Source: Mermis nigrescens (lineage: Eukaryota > Nematoda > Enoplea > Mermithida > Mermithidae). Taken from it: a stretch of 64,000 nt of DNA. The stretch is from NCBI GenBank assembly GCA_036768485.1, contig JAVLUZ010000417.1:558001-622000 (forward strand), given 5' to 3'. Made by a program: the position numbers and the translations under genes. Below, piece by piece: positions 55,061 through 64,000 of this stretch. The first letter of the stretch is position 1, and each line of letters begins with the position of its first letter. The notes under the pieces are model-generated. The model searched no databases, had not been told where the DNA came from, and saw nothing but the letters and a program-made list of their open reading frames with translations.

Positions 55061-56480
55061 AGCGAAGAATGGAAAATGGGTTAAATCCGGAAATGGAAAA
55101 TGGAAATGGGAAACTGGAAAATGAAAATGGAAAGATGGTTAAAGGCCGGAAAATGGAAAATGGAAAAATCGTTAGAAGCTGGAAAATGGAAACGGGAAAT
55201 GAAAAATTCTTCATTTTTGAAATTTTTCACTTAAAATGGTTCCTCTATGAAAGATTAACTTAAAATCGTGAATATTTTGATGTATTTAGTCGACATTTCA
55301 TATCCATGGCCAGGTCTGTATCCAGGATTTTGTTTCGGGGGGAGGGCATGACTAAAATTTTTTAAAAACAAAGGCGAACTAAAGGATAAATTTAGAAAAA
55401 AAAGGTTTTGTGACCAATAGAGCTGTACACTTTGTTAATTTTGCCACCCAGATGCCTTAAATATGGTGATAATACAATGGTCCTTCTCTTGAAGAAATCT
55501 CATTTTCTGCATAAAATCTGTGCAGAACAGTAGACAAAGATGCAAAATACGCTTAAAGACTAAAAATGGAGTGTGTAAACCGCGCGCTGTGGACTAAAAA
55601 GTTTGGCGCAAAGCGCCGAAAATTTTATGCGATTTCTGACTAAAACAGCAAAGCAGGAGTGAAGGAAGAAATCATTCTCATTTTCATTTGGGGAGGGGGC
55701 ACTAGCCCCCATGCCCCTGGATACGGGCCTGTCCATGGTCAACATGGAAAATCGCTGGCAAATGGAAAAATGAGTAAAATCTGGAAAATGGAAAATAAAA
55801 AATGGAGACGGAAAGTGGTTCTTTTATGAAAGATTAATGTAAAATCGCGAATATTTTGATGCCTCTGAGCCGGAAAATAAAAAAATGGGTAAAACGCGGA
55901 AAATGGAAACAGGAAATAGGAAATTTTCCATTTTCGACTTTTTTCACTGAAAATAGTTCCTCTTTGAAAGATTAAGCTATTATCATGGATATTTTGATGT
56001 TTTTGAGTTAAATTTCATTTCCATGGTCAAGATGAAAAATCGCCAGAAAATGGAAATATGGGTAAAATCCGGAAAATGGAAAATGAAAACGAAAAATGAG
56101 AAATTGTCTATTTTCGAATTTTTTCACTGAAAATGGTTTTTTAAGGAAGGATTAAGCTAAACTCGTGGATATTTTGACGTTTTCAGTTGAAATTTTGTAC
56201 CCATGGCAAAGAGAATGGAAAATTGAAAATTTGCCATTTTCCATTTTCCATTCTTTGGCTTTTACCCATTTTTCCATTTTCCGGCGATTTTACACCTTGG
56301 TCAGGGATACGAATTTTCTACTAATGAAAACTTTCACGATTTCAGCTAAATACTTCAAAAAGAACCATTTCCAATGAAAAAATTCGAAAATAGAAATTTT
56401 TTCTGTTTCTATTTTCCATTTTCCTACGATTTTCTATCTTGGCCATGACAACAAAATTTTGACTAAAGGCATCAAAATAT
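55060..56480. repeat. GGAAAATGG tandem repeat region
   Basis: Imperfect units of roughly 130-190 bp each contain several GGAAAATGGAAAA words plus GAAAGATTAAGCTAAAATCG and ATTTTGATG phrases. The first units are in one orientation and the last (56190-56450) is inverted, with CCATTTTCCATTTTCC. A hAT MITE is inserted at 55311-55731. A fragment of the same family is at 3740-3890. Confidence 0.65.
55311..55731. mobile_element. hAT-type MITE, GTATCCAGG family, complete
   Basis: Ends CAGGTCTGTATCCAGG and CCTGGATACGGGCCTG. Flanks TCCATGGC (55303-55310) and TCCATGGT (55732-55739) differ at one base. Length 421 bp, with one GGCGCAAAGCGCCG motif. Segments at 7960-8250 and 19090-19400 are related. Confidence 0.8.
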
Positions 56481-56724
56481 CCACGATTTTAGCCAGAAAG
56501 CCAGAAATATATTTTTTCGCAAAATTATTTCCATAGTCATGCTCAGCATAACGAAAAAGCCCAAAAAGAATATTTTTAGTCGACAAACTTCGCAAAGTTC
56601 ATTAACGCCTTTTTCTGCAAATGTGTCAAAAGTGGTATATTTTTATACAAACCTTGAATGCTTCGAGAAGTAATTGCGGTTTTTCCATCCAATTTTTTTT
56701 CTACTTTTGCTTTAAGGTTACCTA

Positions 56725-59207
56725 CAGTTCTTGTCACGGAAATTGCAAACGCAGCGCCGCTGTGATCTACTACGATTGACCAACTACAGTAGAACGTAAG
56801 CGCTTCTACCGTAGCCACGCGTGTTTGGTCATATCAAAATTGCGTTCAGCCTTAGTAGATTGCAGCTAGCATATTGCGTTATTTGTCACACAAACGGGAA
56901 ACAAATTTCTCAATCTGCTTTGATTTTTTGCATGCGTGCGTCTCAAAAGTGTGTGCATGCTGCAGGTCCAGTCCGAGAAAAAAAGGTAAAAATAGATTGG
57001 AATTTTCCTGCATATCATTATAATTCTCGTTTCCTCCATTGGAATCTCATCTAAGAGATAATGGGCAAAAAAATGAAAGAAAATAGTATTTCCTGTGTGC
57101 GATCAATTGCATATTGCTCTGCCGCAAAAGAGCATTTTAAAATTAATTTCAGGCTGAGAGCGTTCTGCGTTTTAAAACAAATTCATAGCCAATGAAGAGC
57201 AAAAGATTCAAAAATCATATAGGCCCAAAAATTTCTTTTGCCATTAGTAATATGCTTTTAAAAAGCGCATCTTTTTGACTAAATTAAAATTAGAAATAAA
57301 ATCAAAGCAAATTGTTTTTATCTTTTGGAGGGAAAGGTTTTTAAAAAGGTATTTTCATTCTCCTACAAACCATATTTTTCACCATTATATTGCAAAATTG
57401 GGAAGAGAATGAATAGTGACTGTAAGGTCTAAGCTAGATAGAAAATTTAACAAAATAGTGAAATACAGATGACAAATAATTTTGCAAATTAATTGTACAT
57501 CATCCTTAGTAGATCGCGGATAGTAGAATGAGATGACCTTCTTATTGCGTATTAATACAAACATACAGTATGCGTGTCTTTTTCTTTAACGAATCGGAGA
57601 ATAATATGACCATGCCGTTATTTGTTACAATGATGATCGTTTTACGCAAGTTGTAGTTTTAACGCGTGATGCATGCAAGGTGGAAGGTTCCCTGCGCGCC
57701 TAAGTACGTGCTTTGTGCCTGCTGTATGCAGCATAAATCGGAAAGATAAAAATAGCGAGGCTGGATTTTGACACAGGCATGGAAGAACGAAAATCTATCT
57801 TGTTGAAAAAATTGAACTAAATAAGCGTCTGAAGTGATTGGATAAAATAATTATATTTTTATTACATAATTTTATATATTTACATAATGATACAATTAGT
57901 AATATTAGATGGGAACTGACATGGAATACGACAAGGCAGGAATTTGAAAATTAATATTTAAAATTATTTTTAAAATGAATTAATCAATTAATTAATCATA
58001 AATCTTTATTCAATTCTTTTATAGTGCTGAAAAGAATAATAAAATTAATCATATGTCATACCAGCACAGCATGGGGATTCTGGAGGAATGAAACCTGAAT
58101 AATTTTGTATTAAAAACATCGTTGATGCACCTTCCTTCTGGCCACAAATGGCCATAGGGGGATTGTGACCCCAGAAGTTGAAATACATACCCCTGCAAAT
58201 TACTGTAGACCCCAGAATCCTATTTTTAGTTATATTTTTGGCGATTTACCTTATTCTGACCCCCTAGAATTTAGGTGCTGCATATTTAAAATTTTTGTTA
58301 CATAAAATAAACTAAATAATAAATATCGTTATGCCTTCAAATTACAAAATTGAAAAAAATTTCTTCATTATCCGCTTTCAAAAATATTTTGTATCTTCGC
58401 TTTTTTCATTTATTTGTACATTAATAATATATTCAGTTCAGAAATGAAATACATCACATAGTGTCTGTCTCCTCAGGCAAGCATATAGTTCAAAAAATAT
58501 TGCCCATTCTATTATTTCGCATAAATTTTATTCTGACCAGCCAGCTTTCTTCGCAAGTTTTCTTGTTCAATTAAAGTACTTATATATGCGTATCTACCAT
58601 TTTGTATTTATTCTATTCAGCGGACATACGCCTACACACACATGTAATAAAGGCAAGGCTTGAAAACAACAAATTTTTACCTCCTGATATTTTAATACAC
58701 AAGCTCACAAAGATTTTGCTCGCGTTCCCTGGGTCTATATGATTTTTAAATCTTTTGCTCTTCATTGGCGATGAATTTCTTTTAAAACGCCGAATGAACT
58801 CAGCCTGAAATTAATTTTAAAATGCCCTTTTGCGGCAGAGCAATATGCAATTGATCGCAAACAGGAAATACTATTTTCTTCCATTTTTATGCCCATTATC
58901 TCTTAGATGAGATTCCAATGGAGGAAACGAGAATTATAATGATATGCACGAAAATTCCAATCTATTTTTACCTTTTTTCTCGGACTGGACCTGCATCATG
59001 CACACACTTTTGAGACGCATGCATGCAAAAAATCAAAGCAGTGTGACAAAAAACGCAATATGCTAGCTGCGATCTACTAAGGTCGAACGCAATTTTAATA
59101 TGACCGAACACGCGTGGCTACGGTAGAAGCGCTTACGTTCTATTGTAGTTGGTCAATCGTAGTAGATCACAGCGGCGCTGCGTTTGCAATTTCCGTGACA
59201 AGAACTG
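56725..59207. mobile_element. TIR element with about 500-bp inverted repeats, TA flanks
   Basis: Ends CAGTTCTTGTCACGG and CCGTGACAAGAACTG are each bordered by TA (56723-56724 and 59208-59209). The inverted repeats extend to about 57226 on the left and 58731 on the right, with few mismatches. CAGT ends plus a TA duplication fit Tc1/mariner. The 1.5-kb interior has no ORF above 60 codons and contains a short MITE copy (58140-58290), so the element is non-autonomous. The frame starting MATVEALTFYC occurs at both ends only because it lies in the inverted repeat. Confidence 0.8.
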
Positions 59208-59209
59208 TA

Positions 59210-59947
59210 TCTGGAAAATTTGTTCTTAAGACATGTTTAAAGGACTTTCGACAGTTTTGGTTTAGACCGTATTCTGAAATAACTCCGTTTTTTATCTTCA
59301 GAATGTTTGTTTTATCAATATTTGCAGCACATGTAGGTAACCTTTTTTCATGAGTTGGGTCGATTACTTAAGGTTTTCTAATACCCAGGCCTCAAAGTTT
59401 GGGTATAAAAGTTAGTGATCGACTGGGGCGAGTTTTTTGGTCGGGGTGTACAAGGTATAATATACCTAGTATATAGTGTATAATTATATATATTATATTG
59501 TATACTCAACTCATCATAAGTGAATTTGTATATACCCAGGCATGTAGGCAGAAATTTTTTTCCGGGGGGGGCAAGATTTTTTTTACTTAAAAATGTTTAC
59601 TGTTAAGGATACCCCTGTTACCATGGTTGTAGCCTTCCCCAAGGCTGGGGGGTCTGGGGTGGCGCGCTCAAGCAGTCCCCAGCAGGGTCTGGGGCAGAGC
59701 CCCAAAAGCCAATGCACCAGAGAGCATCTGAACAAAAATTGTAAGACTAAAATTTGCAGCAAATTCACTAGAATATGGATATTGATCAGGTCAAAAAATG
59801 CATCAAAAACACAAGAACGGCATCATTTTACGCTTTTTTCTGTTCAGTCCGCCTTTTTTTGTCATTAAGAAATCTGGTGTATCTTGATAAGTTATACTTC
59901 TTGCGTGATAAAATGAGTTTAAAAATGTGTACTTTTTGACTTTAAGG
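59210..59947. other. No gene recognised
   Basis: Contains TATA-rich sequence at 59455-59515 and a copy of the GTCTGGGGTGGCGCGCTC repeat at 59640-59705. A 91-codon frame at 59593-59868 runs through that repeat and is not called. Confidence 0.5.
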
Positions 59948-60412
59948 AAAACTGGACAAACAATTACTCAAAATTTTTGGGAATTTTACACCTTTTTACA
60001 GTTTTTGTCTTCCCAAAAATCCTTTTACATTTCGTACACACAAATTTTTAGGTACTATAATATGGTACAGTAGCGATTTTGGTGTGGTGAAAACAGTTGT
60101 TTGACTTTTGGTAGTGTATTTTAGCTAATCTCTGGGTCTCTAAGGGCAAAAATCACTAAGAATCGTCTTAAAACGGCGCGAAGCGCCGAAAAATTGGACA
60201 TTTTTCCTTTTGAAATGCAATTTCTGTTATTATAAAGATATATGTATAGAACACATAATTACTCATTTCAGTGCGAAGCGCCGAAAATTTTTGGGAATTT
60301 CAAATCTTTTTTTTACAATTTTTGTCTTCCCAAAAATCTTTGTACATTTAAGACGGTCGCAAAGAGTCTTTGTACACCGGGAAAAATCTTTGCCGAGTAC
60401 AAAAAAACACTG
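59948..60412 (+). mobile_element. hAT-type MITE (CAGTGTTTTTTGTAC family), left end lost
   Basis: Right end GAGTACAAAAAAACACTG is intact at 60412. The left begins internally (AACAATTACTC, then GTCTTCCC). It shares with the copy at 20330 the extra TTTTACA(GT)TTTTTGTCTTCCC block. Two hairpin motifs are at about 60174 and 60271. Confidence 0.7.
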
Positions 60413-60525
60413 CCTGAAATACGTCCAAGTTTACTCAACTGTTTAAAAACGTCAACGAAGGAAAAAAGAAATCGCATTAGTGACGTATTTTTTCTCCCCA
60501 AAACGGCTTCCTGAAATACCAACAG

Positions 60526-60658
60526 TGAAAAAAGACTGGCGCTCACACTATTAGATGAAATTTGTACAAGGAACAATAGATGGATGGGCCTTAACGAGGT
60601 CATTCTTCGGCTGCTTCCAACCAGACGCGTCATAGTGATAAAATTTGTGATTTTTTAA
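60526..60658 (+). CDS. Candidate terminal exon, unidentified
   Basis: An acceptor-like ACCAACAG is followed by EKRLALTLLDEICTRNNRWM then GLNEVILRLLPTRRVIVIKF and a TAA at 60656-60658. AATAAA begins at 60661. The amphipathic, leucine-rich composition looks protein-like. The same frame is open upstream to 60413 except for one TGA at 60511-60513, so it could instead be a decayed ORF. Family not recognised. Confidence 0.3.
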
Positions 60659-60669
60659 GAAATAAATGA

Positions 60670-62066
60670 CATTTCCTCAAATCTTATTTTTTCCCTTACT
60701 CCTCTTTTGTGTTTATTAAAAAAATTTTTGGTTTTTGGAGGGGCAGGCCCCCCTACCCCCTCCCTACAGGCCTGTATACCTATGTAGTATCATGCATGAT
60801 GGGCAACATGTGGTTTGCAATAAACTTAGCAAGAACCTCTTGATTCAAAGTCCAACGAGTTAACTATCCCAGGCGCGGATGCAGGGGAGTGGAGCGGCAG
60901 CCCCTTAAAACCTGTTTGAATTTTTTTGAGCAGCTAATATGTGTAGAAATGTGCCCAAAGTTGAGCTGAAAAACGCAAAAAGATTAAAAATTTTCGCCGA
61001 ATCATCCTTATTTTTTCGTTAGAGTGTTACGGCATCCTGTTTAGAATCTTTAACCAGCTAAAATATTCCAGTGCTTCACACGAATTTAATGATTCAATGT
61101 AATATTTATCGGTTAAAAACTCAAAAGGCTGGTTGGACATTGTGATAAAGGTGTGTACAAAATCACTTTGTGCCGCTTCGGCAATTTTTCGTTTCGCTTC
61201 ATTTTTACTTCAAGGTGCGTTTCACAGTTATTAACAGCAAGAGTTTGAAATGATATGTATGTAGCTTAGTAACTGAATAACTACGTTTTGAATCAAACAA
61301 CCACATTTTATTTGAAAAGTTGGACGGGGAACCATTGATCGTTGCTCACGCATGATTGAATAACCATAATTAATCACTGCTTGCTAAGCCAAATGCAAAC
61401 CGCATTTTGCCTGTCATTACACTATACATACCTGCTTAGTTTGCATATATATGTATCCTATACTATGTCGAGTATACAACTCATTGTTATACTCATACAC
61501 TGTATAATATAGTATATTGTTCTATATAAAAACGGCGCTGGGGATTTTTTTCAGTCCCGGCTCCGACCCCAGCCCCGGCCAAAAAAGTCGCCTCGGTTGA
61601 TTTCTATTGAGCATGTCGCCCCAGATCCTCTAGCCGCAAAAGCGATGGTGTTTCTTGCATTCTCTTTCTATCTAATGCAATTAAGTGGTCGGTTATGTAT
61701 GTACAAATGTGTAACCTGACCCATGCGAGGACGGAACCGCCTTATCTCTGAAATGGAGAAAAATCCTTTTCTCACAAAAGTCCTTAAAGGATAAATTGAA
61801 AAATTATCGAAGTGCGTCTAAAAGTTCGGCAAAACAGGTTTGTAGGGTATTTTTGAGCTACTAAATGAAAATTTTTCAGCGTTTCGCGCCGGATTTGTTG
61901 TCAACATACATGCATCTATGTAGTTCTTATCCACTGAACCGTTCAAAAATACTCAAATATGATTAAGACATTTGTTTTTTTTTCGCAAAACACAAAAATT
62001 GATTACAAACATCAAGATTACGAAGCTGTTCATGGATCAAATGATCAGAAATCACATATATAGATA
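60670..62066. other. No gene recognised
   Basis: Fragments of MITE-like DNA include a diverged GCGTTTCGCGCCGG motif near 61877. TATA-rich sequence is at 61440-61530. Otherwise nothing is identified. Confidence 0.4.
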
Positions 62067-62074
62067 GCTTGAAC

Positions 62075-62521
62075 CAGTGTTTTTTTTGTACAAGGTCCAT
62101 TTGTACATGTACAAAGATGGTCCCTAGAAGTCTTTGTACATTTTTTAAACACAAATTTTTGAGTACTATAATATGTTACAGTAGCGATTTAAGTGTGGTA
62201 AAAACAGACTTGTTCGACCTTTGGTAGTGTATTTTAGCTAATTTCTGGGTGTCTGAGGGCAAAAATCACTAAGAATCGTCTTAAAAAGGCGCAAAGCGCC
62301 AAAAAATTTGACATTTTTCCTTTCGAAATGCAATTTTTGCCATTATAAAGATATATAGAACACACGATTACTCATTTAGGCGCAAAGCGTCGAAAATTTT
62401 TGCGAATTTTAGACTTTTTTGCATTTTTTGTCTTCCCAAAAATCTTTGTACATGTACAAAGACGGTCCTGAAAAGTCTTTATACATCTGGAAAAATCTTT
62501 GCCGAATACAAAAAAACCGTG
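62075..62521 (+). mobile_element. hAT-type MITE (CAGTGTTTTTTGTAC family), complete
   Basis: Ends CAGTGTTTTTTTTGTAC and ATACAAAAAAACCGTG. Flanks GCTTGAAC (62067-62074) and GCTTGGAC (62522-62529) differ at one base. Length 447 bp. Both hairpin motifs are present but mutated from GAA to AAA in the loop. Confidence 0.85.
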
Positions 62522-62982
62522 GCTTGGACGATACCTATATTTTTTGCATGTGAGTATGAAATAAGCAACCTTTTTTGACTTTTCTCGAATTTGCCGTCAA
62601 GATTAGATAGAGTTTGTCGAGAAACGCACATAAATGCCCTTATTTTCTTCCATCTCCGAATGGTTCTCAGGATATCTGACTTCAAATTTTCGGACCGCTC
62701 CTCAGAAAATTTTTTCCTGGATCCGCTAGTGAACTATTTGACGACCGCTGGTTCATTTCGATAATGGAGGAAGCGATTAATTAACGCTTTTTAGTGCATT
62801 AGCCACACGAATGCACGTTGCTTAAGTACATATAAGCGCTATCATGAAATATTTAAGCCACAAGATCAATTGATTCAAAAATCTGTTATCTTTTCTCGAT
62901 TTTTTGGCTCCAAACTAATTTGAATTATGTATATTCTGCATTTTGATGTGATTATGTCATCTTGAGAAACTCATAGAAGCTC

Positions 62983-63261
62983 TCAGCTGTATTCGAAGAT
63001 TGCTAGTTTCGATAAAGCTAACGTTGACTTAACGCCGATTTTCCGCGTTTTTCGTGAATCGATGCCTGTTACATTTTCGCAGATTATATTTAGATATTTT
63101 CTTGCTCCTACATTGCTGACACTGGTGTCCGTTGATAAAGAAAAAACGGAAGATGTTTCAGACGCCCAGCACGCAATCTTCTCAGTTATCTGATCACATT
63201 TGTGCGCCACAGCAAACATTCCAGGTAATTCTTTGGACAGTTTGACTTCTGCTATTCCCAA
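62983..63261 (-). CDS. Candidate exon or pseudogene, unidentified
   Basis: A 92-codon minus-strand frame includes EVKLSKELPGMFAVAHKCDQ then ITEKIACWASETSSVF and ARKYLNIICENVTGIDSRKT, ending KLAIFEYS and a stop. An acceptor-like GGGAATAGCAG precedes EVKL. Balanced composition and lack of similarity to the repeats favour a real exon, but no family or 3' signal is recognised. Confidence 0.3.
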   Translation of the reverse strand: MGIAEVKLSKELPGMFAVAHKCDQITEKIACWASETSSVFSLSTDTSVSNVGARKYLNIICENVTGIDSRKTRKIGVKSTLALSKLAIFEYS

Positions 63262-64000
63262 TCATCCTTGCATTCAGATTATTATTGGGTGTTTATAATT
63301 CTGTTATTTATTGAAATGTTTTTCGAATGTGAAAAGAAATGAGATTTAAGAGAACTGAAGAGCGAGTGGCCTCTACTTTTGTAATATAAGGTCGCAAACA
63401 AAATTTTTAGTTCGAACAGGTGCAGCAGTGTCGCTCAAAAATGTAAGCCTTATATGTATATTTTGCATGTACGAGTACTTATGTGCTGTTTGCAACCCAA
63501 TGCGTTGTTGTATTTTACATGTCTTGTTTCCGTTTGATGTTTCATTTGATAAAATAGATGAGCAAGGAAAGTGTTTTATGCACATTGCACCTACATACTA
63601 CATACACTAGTAAAATGAACTATAATTTATCCAGATTTGAACATGTAATTTGGTAAAAAATTAAGTCGCAAGCATGTATGTACAGGGTGACTAAAGTACT
63701 TTATAGATTCAGTGCATAAAATGCGCTATCTTTACGACACTAACTCTTCAACAGGGAATGATAATTGAATTCAATTTGTTTATAATACATTGAAATAATT
63801 TGTTTTTTCTACTATTTTTTATTTTTATATTGATTAGTTGAGTCTGTGCGAAATAACTGCACCTTTATCATGGGTGCTGCATTCATTCATAAGCACTTTT
63901 GGTTTGTAGGCAGTTGCAAAAACCTGTAAATGTTAATTAAAGACTTCTTATTTTGCAAAAGTTAAATATACTTATAAGCTTATTGAGCCTGTAATAGTGA
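63262..64000. other. No feature recognised
   Basis: AT-rich sequence to the window edge. Short frames on both strands at 63373-63610 are shadows of each other and have no recognisable feature. Confidence 0.4.

Noticed and set aside
56576..59353. Conserved protein starting MATVEALTFYC on both strands
   Set aside because: The two frames are the two arms of one inverted repeat; similarity is due to the TIR, not coding conservation.
4843..62390. GGCGCGAAGCGCC hairpins as Helitron 3' ends
   Set aside because: A Helitron hairpin should be followed within about ten bases by CTRR and lie at an element end. Here it is followed by GAAAATTTT and lies inside elements with TIRs.

Overview
The window looks like a draft assembly of a repeat-rich animal genome, most likely an invertebrate and plausibly an arthropod. 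It has GT-AG introns, degenerate non-LTR retrotransposons, many hAT-type and other TIR elements, a 100-base run of N (9223-9322), and no dense run of long ORFs. There are no operons, rRNA genes or CRISPR arrays. I could not name a species from the sequence.

Layout. 1-2770: an inverted pair of GGGGCTGTTGG-type minisatellites followed by unique or decayed DNA. 2780-20330: two copies of a long non-coding repeat unit (3905-9222 and 13905-20329), each preceded by a copy of a foldback element. Between them is a nest of elements: an old minus-strand LINE is split by a second LINE and by a foldback element that itself carries a third LINE. A fourth LINE sits inside the second copy of the long unit. 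20330-22794: one hAT-type element inserted into another, both target-site duplications (TSDs) still readable. 22800-31000: the best host gene, two spliced exons (25359-25691 and 30394-30796) of a protein resembling the mitochondrial small-subunit protein mS38/AURKAIP1. They are separated by a 4.7-kb intron packed with MITEs and a foldback element. 31000-37700: tandem and dispersed MITEs, an (AT)n tract, and a PIF/Harbinger-like remnant. 37700-50900: minus-strand candidate host exons (38118-38451, 42126-42274, 45111-45210, 50509-50808) among MITEs, a hAT element with a recognisable transposase C-terminus (39826-41444) and a foldback element (43578-44782). 51700-59210: a GGGTTTTTT hAT element, a tRNA-like SINE, a 153-bp hairpin, a minus-strand LINE, GGAAAATGG tandem DNA, and a 2.5-kb element with about 480-500-bp TIRs. 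59210-64000: more hAT MITEs, two weak candidate exons, otherwise unrecognised DNA.

Two themes run through the window. First, a short hairpin-forming motif, GGCGCGAAGCGCC, occurs about thirty times in both orientations inside unrelated repeat families. It is often followed by an AAAATTTT-type palindrome. Second, many DNA elements carry their own short tandem repeat in inverted arrays at the two ends (GATCTG, GGGTTTTTT, GGGGTC, AAAACGTCCC, CTCGTTAGAGCAC, GTCGGCCACC, CAACAGCCCCACC). This is a foldback/hAT-like architecture. Function is inferred only for mS38 and for the transposon proteins; the other candidate exons are unidentified. All identities come from reading the sequence, not from searches.
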